Part shown: piece after piece, positions 24,176-32,295 of the stretch | How positions within the stretch are numbered: the stretch's first letter is position 1 | Layout of the letters: every line of letters starts with the position of its first letter | The notes under the pieces: model-generated | Database searches by the model: none | What the model was told of the DNA's origin: nothing | Seen by the model: only the letters and a program-made list of their open reading frames with translations | From: Bacteroidaceae bacterium | Lineage (GTDB): Bacteria; Bacteroidota; Bacteroidia; Bacteroidales; Bacteroidaceae | DNA length: 50,984 nucleotides | Reading direction: 5' to 3' | NCBI GenBank assembly: GCA_017524545.1 | Contig: JAFXVN010000040.1 | Coordinates: forward strand, 1-50,984 | Position numbers and translations under genes: made by a program

Positions 24176-25196
24176 TCTCGAACCCCTCGGTACACCATGT
24201 GCGGTAGTTCCCTTGCTCGTCGGAGTAGATGAAGTAGGCCTCCAACTGCGGTTGTTGGCCAAGAACTTGCTTTGCCCCCTCCATTCCTAATACCATGAAG
24301 GCTGTGGCGAAAGCATCAGCCTCGGCACATGTGGGTGCAAGGACTGTGCTCGAAAGGATGTCCTGCTGGGCGGGATAGCCGGTGCTTGGATTGATGGTGT
24401 GTGCTATCTTGCGTCCTTCGTGGACGTAGTAGTTGCGATAGTTGCCGCTTGTGGCGATTGCCTTGCCTGAAATGGCTATGACATCCTGCAGTTCTGCGTT
24501 GGTGGATGTGGAGTCGTCATCGGGCTTGTTGATGCCGATATGCCAAGGTTCGCCTTTCGCGTTGACACCTTCGGTAACGACCTCGCCGCCTATCTCTACC
24601 ATGAAGTGCTCTATCTTGTGGTTTCGCAGCACTTGGGCAGCTCTATCCACGCCATAACCTTTTGCTATGGCACTGAAGTCGAGGATGGAGTGGGGGATGT
24701 CCTTCGTGAGCCTGCCATCCTGAAGGTGTATGCCAGAGAGACCTATCAGCTGGCGAAGACTATCAACCTGTGTGCTGTCGGGCAGTTGGCCGCTCTTGAA
24801 ACCGAAGCCCCAAGCATTGACTAAGGGGGCGACAGTCGGGTCGAAGGCTCCGCTTGTGGCGTCGTTGATGGTGAACGACAGCGAGAGCACTTCGTTCAGC
24901 ATCTCGTCGGTCTCGTTGGTTTCGCCTCTGTTGATTCGGCTGATGGTGCTTTGCGGGTTGAACATGGAGAGAGAAGCATCCACCTTTTGCAGTTCTGCTT
25001 CAATCTCTGCCTTCAGGTCTTTGTCATATAGGTATTTGGCATGATAGAGTGTGCCGAAGACGGTACCCTCGTTGTGCTGGTACTCCTTGGACACTGCTCT
25101 CTGGGTTCCAGGCATCGAATGCCTGAAAAAGAGCAGGCAAACGATGGCAATAATTGCAAGCAGAGCGATGTATAGTTTATGGTTTCTCATCTGCAT
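24156..25196 (-). CDS. apbE: FAD:protein FMN transferase, ApbE family
   Basis: 346 residues with one N-terminal membrane segment (LYIALLAIIAIVCLLFF), so probably anchored in the inner membrane facing the periplasm. ApbE attaches FMN to threonines of proteins such as Na+-NQR and Rnf subunits, using FAD. Motifs seen: DASLSMFNPQSTISRIN, the flavin-site DFSAIAKGYGVD, MVEIGGEV, and HTINPSTGYP with SSTVLAPTCAEADAFATA. It overlaps the upstream DUF6048 gene by 20 bp, so the two are co-translated. No Nqr or Rnf genes are in the window. Confidence 0.9.
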   Translation of the reverse strand: MQMRNHKLYIALLAIIAIVCLLFFRHSMPGTQRAVSKEYQHNEGTVFGTLYHAKYLYDKDLKAEIEAELQKVDASLSMFNPQSTISRINRGETNETDEMLNEVLSLSFTINDATSGAFDPTVAPLVNAWGFGFKSGQLPDSTQVDSLRQLIGLSGIHLQDGRLTKDIPHSILDFSAIAKGYGVDRAAQVLRNHKIEHFMVEIGGEVVTEGVNAKGEPWHIGINKPDDDSTSTNAELQDVIAISGKAIATSGNYRNYYVHEGRKIAHTINPSTGYPAQQDILSSTVLAPTCAEADAFATAFMVLGMEGAKQVLGQQPQLEAYFIYSDEQGNYRTWCTEGFEKLRVKN

Positions 25197-25938
25197 GGTA
25201 GATATTATTCTTCTGTTTCTCCCTTTCTTTCTTCTTGTTCTTTGCCTTCATGATGTTTTGCCCCACATCAAAGACGACGGTCACAGTGCCGCCCCAGCCG
25301 TTGCCGTCGTTTTTCCCGTAGCCAGGGACGAAGTAAGGCTCTCCTCCGTCTGGGTGGCTGAGGCTGAGACGTGCTTTGTAGCGTATGCTCCAGCCGAGGC
25401 GGACGAAACTCCAGAGCTTTGTCTCGACCGCTGCACCGAACTCAAGCCATTGGGCAGTTGCCTTTTCTCCGTCTATCACCAAGGGGATGGTCGTGCCATA
25501 GACAGGGTCGCTGATTGATGGGTTCCCGATGTCGTACTTGAAGCTGCTGAATCCGTAGCGGAAGAGGCCGAAGAGACGGTTGCCGTTGTGCTTCTTGTTG
25601 AAGTTGTAGTCTATGCCGAAGCGCATGTAGGGTGCAGTCGTGCTGAAGGTGTTGCCCGATTCCGCTCCTTCCCGGTGGCAGTCGCCGATGCCGAGGTCTG
25701 CAGCGGGAAAGAACTTGTCGTAGAGGTTGAGTCGTGCGCTGACCTCCATGTTGGCGAATTTGGCGCCCATGGCTTTCATGGCAAAGCCAACGAGGTCGGC
25801 ACTGACAGCAATGCCACTGAGCAGAGGTGCCTTCTCCTTGTCCTTCTGCTTTGGCTTTCCTTTGGCTTGCAGCGAGAGGCAGGCCAGGCTAATCAGAAGC
25901 AGAATACAGGTGAATCTGCAGGTTCTCGGTCGTTTCAT
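25177..25938 (-). CDS. DUF6048 family outer-membrane-type protein
   Basis: 253 residues. A signal peptide (CILLLISLACLSLQA) is followed by alternating amphipathic strands with aromatic ends, as in small outer membrane barrels (MRFGIDYNFN, LFGLFRYGFSSFKYD). The C-terminal tail is Lys/Glu rich. It matches the DUF6048 family by pattern and by its partner, a DUF6452 lipoprotein overlapping it by 50 bp upstream. The two are usually found together in Bacteroidales; function unknown. Confidence 0.7.
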   Translation of the reverse strand: MKRPRTCRFTCILLLISLACLSLQAKGKPKQKDKEKAPLLSGIAVSADLVGFAMKAMGAKFANMEVSARLNLYDKFFPAADLGIGDCHREGAESGNTFSTTAPYMRFGIDYNFNKKHNGNRLFGLFRYGFSSFKYDIGNPSISDPVYGTTIPLVIDGEKATAQWLEFGAAVETKLWSFVRLGWSIRYKARLSLSHPDGGEPYFVPGYGKNDGNGWGGTVTVVFDVGQNIMKAKNKKKEREKQKNNIYHADEKP

Positions 25939-26362
25939 AGTTCACGGAGGGGCGTGTGATGGAGATGGATTCGATAAAATCGTGTGTGGAGCGCACGTCT
26001 TGTATGGTGTGGAATAGCTTTGCTGGGCAGTCGGGCGATTCGTAGTGCACGAGGTTGGTCTTCGTTATCCAAACTGTATCTTGGAAGAAATAGCCATTGC
26101 TATTGATGCTAAATACCAGGGTGTCCTCGTCTTGCCAGTAGCTCAGGGGCAGTGTGAGTTGGGCTGTGCCCACGGAGCGGTTGAGCAGGACGGCATCCGT
26201 GCCGCAAGCTGTGATGGTGAGCGTGTCGTTGATAGCCACCGCCTTGCCGTCTTGATAGAATGCACCGTACATGTTGACGGCGTTGTAGAGCGTACAGTCA
26301 TACGACTCACAGGCGGCGAGTAGGACAAGACTTGACAATATGAACAGAAGCCGTTGCCTCAT
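25889..26362 (-). CDS. DUF6452 family lipoprotein
   Basis: 157 residues. The lipobox LLAAC at residues 14-18 indicates a lipoprotein. The mature part begins ESYDCTLYNAV and continues as a beta-rich domain, the DUF6452 pattern. It is translationally coupled on both sides: 4-bp overlap with the GT2 gene upstream and 50-bp overlap with DUF6048 downstream. Function unknown, probably with DUF6048 at the outer membrane. Confidence 0.7.
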   Translation of the reverse strand: MRQRLLFILSSLVLLAACESYDCTLYNAVNMYGAFYQDGKAVAINDTLTITACGTDAVLLNRSVGTAQLTLPLSYWQDEDTLVFSINSNGYFFQDTVWITKTNLVHYESPDCPAKLFHTIQDVRSTHDFIESISITRPSVNYETTENLQIHLYSASD

Positions 26363-27321
26363 ATCTCTTTCTCAATCTGATAGTTGTTGCGCTCGGGGGC
26401 ATTGCGGCTGATGAGTTCGCCAAGGAAGCCTGCCACGAAAAGCTGTGTGCCAAGAATCATCATCGTGAGTGCGATGTAGAAATACGGACTGCTGGTGACG
26501 AGCGGGTGGGGGATGCCGTTCCAGATGCAATAGAGTTTTGTGCCGCCAACGACCATTACAGCCAGAAAGCCAATCAGGAACATCAGCGTGCCGATGAAGC
26601 CGAACACATGCATGGGCTTGAGTCCGAAGCTGTCTAAGAACCAGAGCGAGAGCAGGTCGAGATAGCCGTTCACAAAGCGGTTAAGCCCCATGAATTTCGA
26701 CTTGCCAAACTTGCGTGCCTGATGGTGTACGCGCTTTTCGCCGATGCGGGTGAAGCCTGCATTCTTGGCAAGGTAGGGGATATAGCGGTGCATCTCGCCA
26801 TAGACTTCAATGTTTTTCACCACTTCCTTGCGATAAGCCTTCAGCCCGCAGTTGAAGTCGTGCAGGTTGTGGATACCGCTCACCTGTCTTGCCGTTGCAT
26901 TGAAAAGCTTTGTGGGTATGGTCTTCGACAGGGGGTCGCCCTTGCTGCGATTCATCTTGTAGCCGCTCACAAGGTCATACCCGTCCTGGGTTATCATGCG
27001 GTAGAGTTCTGGAATCTCGTCGGGCGAGTCCTGCAGGTCGGCGTCCATCGTGATGACCACATCGCCCTGGGCGGCTCCGAAGCCGCAATAGAGGGCAGGA
27101 CTCTTGCCATAGTTGCGGCGGAACTTAATGCCGTGTACCGTGTCGGGATTCTCTGATTTCAGTTGCTCGATGACCTCCCAAGAACGGTCGGTGCTGCCAT
27201 CGCTGACGAATATGACTTCGTAGGAGAAACCATGCGTCTGCATGACGCGCTTTATCCAACTAAAAAGCTCGGGCAGCGACTCATCCTCGTTGTAAAGAGG
27301 AACGATAACACTTATATCCAT
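26359..27321 (-). CDS. GT2 glycosyltransferase, polyprenol-phosphate type
   Basis: 320 residues. An N-terminal GT-A domain (DISVIVPLYNEDESLPELF, metal-binding DADLQDSPDEIP) precedes two C-terminal membrane helices, the plan of DPM1/ArnC/GtrB-like enzymes that transfer a sugar onto a lipid carrier phosphate. It follows the DUF4199 gene, its usual neighbour in Bacteroidetes. The start lies next to aattttgaattt repeats. Confidence 0.85.
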   Translation of the reverse strand: MDISVIVPLYNEDESLPELFSWIKRVMQTHGFSYEVIFVSDGSTDRSWEVIEQLKSENPDTVHGIKFRRNYGKSPALYCGFGAAQGDVVITMDADLQDSPDEIPELYRMITQDGYDLVSGYKMNRSKGDPLSKTIPTKLFNATARQVSGIHNLHDFNCGLKAYRKEVVKNIEVYGEMHRYIPYLAKNAGFTRIGEKRVHHQARKFGKSKFMGLNRFVNGYLDLLSLWFLDSFGLKPMHVFGFIGTLMFLIGFLAVMVVGGTKLYCIWNGIPHPLVTSSPYFYIALTMMILGTQLFVAGFLGELISRNAPERNNYQIEKEI

Positions 27322-27430
27322 CTTATAGCAAATTCAAAATTATTAAATTCAAAATTCAAATGTAGCAGGCATCTCCCCTAATCCCTATTCCCTATTCTCT
27401 ATTCTCTATTCCCTATTCCCTAATCCTTAT
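27322..27430. repeat. TTCAAAATT and CCCTATTC repeats between genes
   Basis: From left to right: attcaaaatt units (27329-27360), then tandem ccctattc/ctctattc/ccctaatcc units (27374-27430). The second run overlaps the end of the DUF4199 gene and supplies its last residues and stop (NKD, TAG). It is the reverse complement of the family at 4171-4212. Confidence 0.75.
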
Positions 27431-27944
27431 TCCTTGCCACCTTCCTCACTGGCAGTGCTGCAAGCAGGGAGACTGGAAGTGCCAGGAAGGCGTTGTAGAT
27501 AATCAGTTGCAGCATTATGTCCCTGACAGTCATATTCTGTATTATCTGCTGCACCTCCTCCATGTTTGCATCGGGCATTATCTGCTGCCAAGCTTGGCGA
27601 TACTCCTCGCTCTGCATGGCATTGGCCAATTGTGAGAGCAGTCGCCCGTTGTCGAACAGCAGGAAATAGGCATATTGTGCGGCATCTGCCAGCAGGCCTG
27701 CCAGCAAGCAGGTCACGAACGACAGGCGAAGAATGTGCAGCCAGTTCACCGAGGGGAACAGACGGCGGTAGTTCGTCAGTTGTCTGTAGAGCATGTAGAT
27801 GCTATACAGCCCCAGTGCCGTACTTAGCAGCGAGAGGAACGGCCGCTCTGAGCCATACATCGTGCAAATAAAGCTTCCAATCCATACCAGTCCGAGCGGC
27901 AGAGCCATCCACCCGGCAGCGTCTATCAGCTTAGGTTTTTCCAT
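27420..27944 (-). CDS. DUF4199 family membrane protein
   Basis: 174 residues with four predicted membrane helices (WMALPLGLVWIGSFICTMYG, FLSLLSTALGLYSIYMLY, FVTCLLAGLLADAAQYAYFLLF, NAFLALPVSLLAALPV). DUF4199 is a Bacteroidetes family of unknown role that habitually precedes the polyprenol-phosphate GT2 gene, as here. The ATG is preceded directly by a ttgaaagttgaaagttaag repeat, with no conventional Shine-Dalgarno. Confidence 0.8.
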   Translation of the reverse strand: MEKPKLIDAAGWMALPLGLVWIGSFICTMYGSERPFLSLLSTALGLYSIYMLYRQLTNYRRLFPSVNWLHILRLSFVTCLLAGLLADAAQYAYFLLFDNGRLLSQLANAMQSEEYRQAWQQIMPDANMEEVQQIIQNMTVRDIMLQLIIYNAFLALPVSLLAALPVRKVARNKD

Positions 27945-27985
27945 TTACTTAACTTTCAACTTTCAACTCCTTATCTACGAGCGTG

Positions 27986-27993
27986 CAAATTTA
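27986..27993 (-). promoter_or_regulatory. -7 promoter element TAAATTTG, minus strand
   Basis: TAAATTTGCACG read on the minus strand, about 40 bp before the DUF4199 ATG. Confidence 0.6.
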
Positions 27994-28087
27994 CGAAAAA
28001 AGACATATATATAATGTAAGAGAGAACGAAAAAAAGCAAAAAGGGATAATTTTGAATTATGTATTTTGTATTTTGAATTATATGTTG

Positions 28088-28095
28088 TACCTTTG
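28088..28095 (+). promoter_or_regulatory. -7 promoter element TACCTTTG for SRP RNA
   Basis: TACCTTTGCA, 13 bp upstream of the predicted RNA 5' end. Tandem ttttgaattatgta units precede it, again filling the -33 region. Confidence 0.7.
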
Positions 28096-28108
28096 CAGCC
28101 GCAAAATA

Positions 28109-28206
28109 TGGGAAAGTCCTATACGGCATGCTCCTTGTGAATCCCCCAGGGCTTGACCGCAGCAAGGGCAGCAGGTCGTAGCGGCGCGATATAGTAAGCT
28201 TTCCCA
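28109..28206 (+). ncRNA. ffs: Signal recognition particle RNA, small bacterial type
   Basis: 98 nt closed by the perfect stem tgggaaag (28109-28116) and ctttccca (28199-28206). The apical part cagggcttgaccgcagcaag, then ggcagcaggtcg, carries the gacc/ggtc stem and the conserved AGCA of helix 8 that binds the Ffh M domain. Length, promoter and placement directly before a tRNA fit a Bacteroidales SRP RNA. Confidence 0.85.
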
Positions 28207-28209
28207 CCC

Positions 28210-28283
28210 GCCTCTTTAGCTCAGTTGGCCAGAGCACGTGATTTGTAATCTCGGGGTCGTTGGTTCGAATCCGACAAGAGGCT
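28210..28283 (+). tRNA. tRNA-Thr (anticodon TGT)
   Basis: 74 nt, CCA not encoded. The acceptor GCCTCTT pairs with AAGAGGC; D arm GCTC/GAGC; anticodon loop TTTGTAA; T arm GTTGG TTCGAAT CCGAC. The anticodon stem CGTGA/TCTCG has one T-T mismatch, which seems to be a normal feature of this tRNA. It starts 3 nt after the SRP RNA and is probably co-transcribed with it. Confidence 0.93.
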
Positions 28284-28326
28284 CTCGGATAGGCGACAGC
28301 CAATCCACATTTACGAACGAAAACGC

Positions 28327-28366
28327 AAAGAGGGTGTGTCAAAATGAATTGGCACACCCTCTTTGT
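28327..28366 (+). terminator. Strong hairpin, probable terminator
   Basis: The 13-bp perfect stem caaagagggtgtg/cacaccctctttg with a 14-nt loop is followed by TCTAT. It ends the SRP RNA-tRNA unit. The U-run is weak. Confidence 0.65.
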
Positions 28367-28373
28367 CTATAAA

Positions 28374-28400
28374 CCACGAATTGCACGAATTACGCCTCAG
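28374..28400. repeat. CCACGAATTGCACGAATTA repeat copy
   Basis: Shares accacgaatt-cacgaatt with 43151-43170 (one mismatch). Both copies lie in intergenic patches. Confidence 0.6.
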
Positions 28401-28455
28401 TAGATTTTCCGTGTCCACTTTGGCGGGCCGCTACACATTGTTATTTGTTAATTAA

Positions 28456-28540
28456 TTGGAAAAACGGACAAAAGCCCGCCAATGCTTGTTGGAAAAACGG
28501 ACAAAAAGATTTATCTTTGCATTGGAAAATCGGACATATA
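28456..28540 (+). promoter_or_regulatory. Three direct repeats around the ATPase promoter, operator-like
   Basis: TTGGAAAAACGGACAAAA at 28456-28473 and again at 28489-28506, with TTGGAAAATCGGACATAT at 28523-28540. Spacing is 33 and 34 bp, about three helical turns, so all sites face the same side. The second abuts the -7 element and the third ends just before the ATG at 28542. Confidence 0.65.
28512..28519 (+). promoter_or_regulatory. -7 promoter element TATCTTTG
   Basis: TATCTTTGCA placed between the second and third operator-like repeats, 22 bp before the ATG. Confidence 0.75.
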
Positions 28541-28541
28541 T

Positions 28542-29918
28542 ATGCTTAAACGAAAAATTGACAGCTATTTAGAGCAGTTTTACAAGCGGACAAACAAGGC
28601 ACTGTTGGTGACTGGTGCTCGGCAGACAGGTAAGTCATTCTCTATACGCCAGTATGGTACGACTCATTACGAAAACTTTGTGGAGATAAACTTCATAGAA
28701 CAGCCCGACGCAGTAGAGATATTGAAGGGGGCGAAAAGTAGTCAGGACATTCTGGTAAGGCTATCGCTGCTGACCAGTACGCCGCTGGTGGCTGGAAATA
28801 CACTCGTGTTTTTCGATGAGGTACAGGAGTGCCCAGAGATAGTGACAGCCACCAAGTTTCTAGTGGACGAGGGCAGTTATCGCTACATACTGAGCGGCTC
28901 GCTGTTTGGTGTGGAGTTGCAGGACCTGCGCTCTGAGCCAGTAGGCTATATGGACGTGAAGGACATGTACCCGCTGGATCTCGAGGAATTCTTCATGGCG
29001 ATGGGTGTGTCGGGGCAGGTGAGGGATGACCTTCAAAAGGCTTTCGAAAAGCAGCAGCCCGTTGACGAATTTGTTCACAAGAAGATAATGGAATTGTTCA
29101 GGCTCTATCTCATCGTGGGTGGTATGCCTGCGGCTGTGCAGAAATATATTGACACGCATAATCTGCAGGACGTGATGGCAGAACAGCAGGCTATCATCAG
29201 ACTGTATAAGCGCGACATTACGAAATATGACAAGAGCCACAAACTCTATATAGACGAGATTTTCGACCTGATACCATCGGAACTTAATGCAAAGAACAAG
29301 CGGTTTATCCTGAAGAACCTGAACGAGAACCTGAAATTCTCGCGCTATGAGAATAGTTTCCTTTGGCTGAAGAATGCTGGTGTGGCGCTGCCTACATATA
29401 ACGTAGAAGAGCCTGTGGTGCAGCTGAAGCTGTCGCGTAGCAGAAACCTGTTCAAGTTGTTCCAAAGCGACATTGGACTGTTGGCGTGTCAGTATGCAGA
29501 AGGTATTCAACTGCGCATCATCAACGATGAGAAGGGCATCAATTATGGCTCGATTTACGAGAATGTGGTGGCTCAGGAATTGCAAGCCCACGGCTTTGAA
29601 CTCTACTACTTTAACAGCAAAAAGCAGGGCGAACTGGACTTCATCATCGAGAAAGACGGCCACACATTGCCCATCGAAGTGAAGTCGGGCAAAGACTATC
29701 AGCGCCATAATGCTCTTAGCAACGTGATGGGTAATGCCGACTACAGAATTCCCTGTGCCATAGTGTTCTGTAATGACAACGTGAGCACGAGCGGAAACAT
29801 CGTCTATATGCCCATCTATATGGTTGCCTATCTGAAGAAGAAGTTCATCGGTGAAGTTATTTACGATGTTGATTTGGAGGGGATAGGCTTCGGTAGGTGC
29901 TCAGGCGGAGGGTGCTAA
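28542..29918 (+). CDS. AAA-type ATPase with DUF4143 domain
   Basis: 458 residues. The N-terminal P-loop is VTGARQTGKSFS (about residues 24-35), the Walker B FFDEVQECPE follows, then an SGSLFGVE sensor; the C-terminal DUF4143 part (NYGSIYENVVAQELQAHGFELYYFN...GELDFIIE...IEVKSG) has a restriction-nuclease-like E/D...ExK core. Such 'archaeal-type' ATPases are scattered, horizontally moved and of unclear role, possibly toxin- or defence-like. The last residues (GFGRCSGGGC) look foreign, because the stop falls in a 20-bp sequence also present inverted at 31114-31133. The three operator-like repeats suggest tight or self-regulated expression. Confidence 0.85.
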   Translation: MLKRKIDSYLEQFYKRTNKALLVTGARQTGKSFSIRQYGTTHYENFVEINFIEQPDAVEILKGAKSSQDILVRLSLLTSTPLVAGNTLVFFDEVQECPEIVTATKFLVDEGSYRYILSGSLFGVELQDLRSEPVGYMDVKDMYPLDLEEFFMAMGVSGQVRDDLQKAFEKQQPVDEFVHKKIMELFRLYLIVGGMPAAVQKYIDTHNLQDVMAEQQAIIRLYKRDITKYDKSHKLYIDEIFDLIPSELNAKNKRFILKNLNENLKFSRYENSFLWLKNAGVALPTYNVEEPVVQLKLSRSRNLFKLFQSDIGLLACQYAEGIQLRIINDEKGINYGSIYENVVAQELQAHGFELYYFNSKKQGELDFIIEKDGHTLPIEVKSGKDYQRHNALSNVMGNADYRIPCAIVFCNDNVSTSGNIVYMPIYMVAYLKKKFIGEVIYDVDLEGIGFGRCSGGGC

Positions 29919-29989
29919 AGCATCCAAGAAGTTGTTCTCGGAAAAAAGTCTAACAAAATGCCCTTGACTTTCCATTTAGAACATTAACT

Positions 29990-30340
29990 TCAGCACAGCC
30001 CGCTCAACTTTTGTTGATTCACTGATAAAAATCTTGTGCTAATCCAACTCATAAAGGAAATACAAGAGCAACAACATAGCAATACCAAACAACGATTACT
30101 TGCTTTACTCATCCGTTTGATATAGCTGATAGCAAATTGTTTTCTTTGGAAAAACGTGGGACTACTTTCACCCTTGTTGTTTTGGTCTGTTAGCAATTTT
30201 AGTTCATCCTTTTTTGAAATAATAAAGGAATATAATAAAGTAAAAACAGACACGAGGCAACTTATCATAGCAAGATGAATAGACCACAAATCAGCCAACA
30301 CAAGACTAATCCATTCTTCGGATAATATATTACTGTTCAT
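29990..30340 (-). CDS. Small membrane protein of unknown function
   Basis: 116 residues with two predicted membrane helices (about 19-41, IHLAMISCLVSVFTLLYSFII, and 84-101, CLVLLCCCSCISFMSWI) separated by a charged stretch with KKDELKLLTDQNNKG. The ATG overlaps the end of the upstream gene by 11 bp, so they were probably an operon. Family not recognised. The AT-rich base use matches the neighbouring decayed gene and differs from the core genes, suggesting transfer. Confidence 0.55.
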   Translation of the reverse strand: MNSNILSEEWISLVLADLWSIHLAMISCLVSVFTLLYSFIISKKDELKLLTDQNNKGESSPTFFQRKQFAISYIKRMSKASNRCLVLLCCCSCISFMSWISTRFLSVNQQKLSGLC

Positions 30341-31621
30341 AACTTAAATAGTTATTAAGAACTTCTTGTGACTTCTCTATGATAAAAGACTTGTCGTGAA
30401 TCTTTGAATCCAATTCTGTCTGAGTTATTCCTATAGAGAAATTGAAAATCTTTTCTGCTGTTTCCTTCAATTCATCTTTCGCTTCGTCTATTAGGCTACC
30501 AATCCTATCTTCTTTTCTTCCAACAATAATGGTAGTTTTTTTCGTCTTATAATCCTCATCATCGGACTTGTCGGTCATTATATCTTTCACCAAATCAATA
30601 GGCATGTTCTTGAAATAACGTGTCTTCTTCTTCTCCTTCTCCCCAGCGATAAGCGTATTCACCGGCTGCGTCTGGTTCTCATCCCTGTCCTCTGCATCCT
30701 CCTCATCATCCCCAAGGGTACCGCATTCCACGAAGAGCATATCCCCATGAGCATCGTCCGTGTGGTCGATACAAGCCGGTACGATGCCCAGCTCCGTCAC
30801 TTCTGCATTGTCATCAGGGTTCATGAGACGAGGCCCAAACATATTGATAGGCTGGATGCGCATGTAGTGGTGTGTTACCCCGTTAATCGTCGAAGTCCCG
30901 ACGCATTTCAGCACGAAGCAAGTATCTTCCTCACGGCAATAGTGAATGTAGCGATACTGCCAGGCATTGTAAGGCCCAGCACAATCCAAGAGACTGTTCA
31001 GCTGGCTCCTCATGGAAGCAATGTTCGTGTAGGAATGCACAGGAATACGGGACGTAGCCCAAGGACAGGAATAAAACTTCCACATCTGATGGTCGCAGTC
31101 CTGATAGGCCAAGTTCTTGGATGCTTTAGCACCAAGGCGCGATTGTAGTCGCGGAACATGTAAGGCATTTGCCAGTTCAGGGGGAAAGCCTGACATACGA
31201 TAAGATTGGACCAGGCAGAGTTCTCGATGGCCGAGAGGTCGCAGGGATGCCCTGTCCTTGTCAGCACCTGCCTAATGACTTCAACGAGGAACGGAAATCC
31301 AATAATTGGCGGGTCATAGGAAGGGTCGCCTCCCAAGTAGATATAGAAAGAGCCGTATGTACCCATCTTGTTCTGGATGTTGCCGGAGGTATTGTTAACC
31401 CAGGGCGGGCATACATAGCCAAGATATTCCTGTGCGTGTCCCGTGCCTCCCCTCTTCTGCTCCCCGTATGAACGCATATAGAAAGAAGCCTCCCAATGCG
31501 CATTGTCGCGTAGGGATGGCATACTAATCTCATTGATATAGATTTCAGCAAGGGAATTATGATAGTTGGAGCCAAAGTGCCCCTCCTTGTCAATTTTATT
31601 GGATAATTCATGGAAATACAT
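30330..31621 (-). pseudogene. Frameshifted gene of unknown function
   Basis: Two overlapping frames make one protein of about 430 residues if a single base is restored near 31133. The first frame runs from MYFHELSNKIDKEGHF (31621) to ...MFRDYNRAL; the second continues GAKASKNLAYQDCDHQMW... to the stop at 30330. The protein has a tyrosine/tryptophan-rich N-terminal part (YGSFYIYLGGDPSYDPP) and an acidic, lysine-rich C-terminal part with coiled-coil character (RIGSLIDEAKDELKETAEKIFNFS). Not recognised. The loss of one G in a G-run suggests either a true frameshift or a sequencing error. The break coincides with the 20-bp sequence shared with 29911-29930. Confidence 0.6.
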
Positions 31622-31682
31622 GTTATTTAGAGGGAAAAAGATATTCTCTTAAATCAAAAAAGAATAATCCAGATTTTTTATA

Positions 31683-31690
31683 TACCTTTG
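31683..31690 (+). promoter_or_regulatory. -7 promoter element TACCTTTG
   Basis: TATACCTTTGCAC, 33 bp before the ATG at 31724. Confidence 0.7.
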
Positions 31691-31723
31691 CACTTGGAAA
31701 AGGTAATAACAAACAAATATTCA

Positions 31724-32233
31724 ATGAAGAGACTTTTGTTCCTGGCTCTGCTGACAGCATTAACCCTAAAGGTCAGCGCACAGATAGATACACCCAAAGA
31801 CATGCCTCAGCTGGAGTTTGTGATGCAGCTAAAGGTTACTCTGGGCGAGACATATTCCTGTGGAGAAACACAACATGGGCAACGCACCGTCATTCCCATC
31901 ACCGGTGGAACCTTTGAGGGGCCAAACATTAAGGGAACCCTCATAAATGGTGGTGCCGACTACCAACTGAACACAAAGGATCGCACGGAGTTAGAAGCCA
32001 TCTACTGCATCAAGACTGACGATGGAGTCTGTATTCACATTCGCAATCGGGGTATCATTTATAACGGAAAGGATGCCGACGGCAAACCGACCTTCTACTT
32101 CCGAGCTACCCCAACGTTCGAAGCTCCCACAGACAGCAACTACGCCTGGCTGAACAATTCACTCTTTGTCTGCACCCCGGAGTTCAGCCCAGACTTCAAG
32201 GGCATCATCCTCAACATCTGGCGCATAAAATAG
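31724..32233 (+). CDS. Secreted DUF3237-type protein
   Basis: 169 residues. A signal peptide (LLFLALLTALTLKVSAQ) is followed by the DUF3237 pattern: LEFVMQLKVTLGE near the start, PITGGTFEGPNIKGTLINGGADYQL in the middle, and a final NNSLFVCTP...IILNIWRIK. DUF3237 forms a small beta barrel of unknown function, here in the periplasm or secreted. It is transcribed alone from its own promoter. Confidence 0.8.
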   Translation: MKRLLFLALLTALTLKVSAQIDTPKDMPQLEFVMQLKVTLGETYSCGETQHGQRTVIPITGGTFEGPNIKGTLINGGADYQLNTKDRTELEAIYCIKTDDGVCIHIRNRGIIYNGKDADGKPTFYFRATPTFEAPTDSNYAWLNNSLFVCTPEFSPDFKGIILNIWRIK

Positions 32234-32295
32234 GTTCGGGGATGTATTACGACACATCCCAATGATTTGATGTTTCAATGAGTTGTATTTTTTTT

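Noticed and set aside
28210-28283. tRNA-Thr as a pseudogene because of the anticodon-stem mismatch
   Set aside because: All other arms pair perfectly and the promoter, SRP RNA neighbour and invariant bases are intact.
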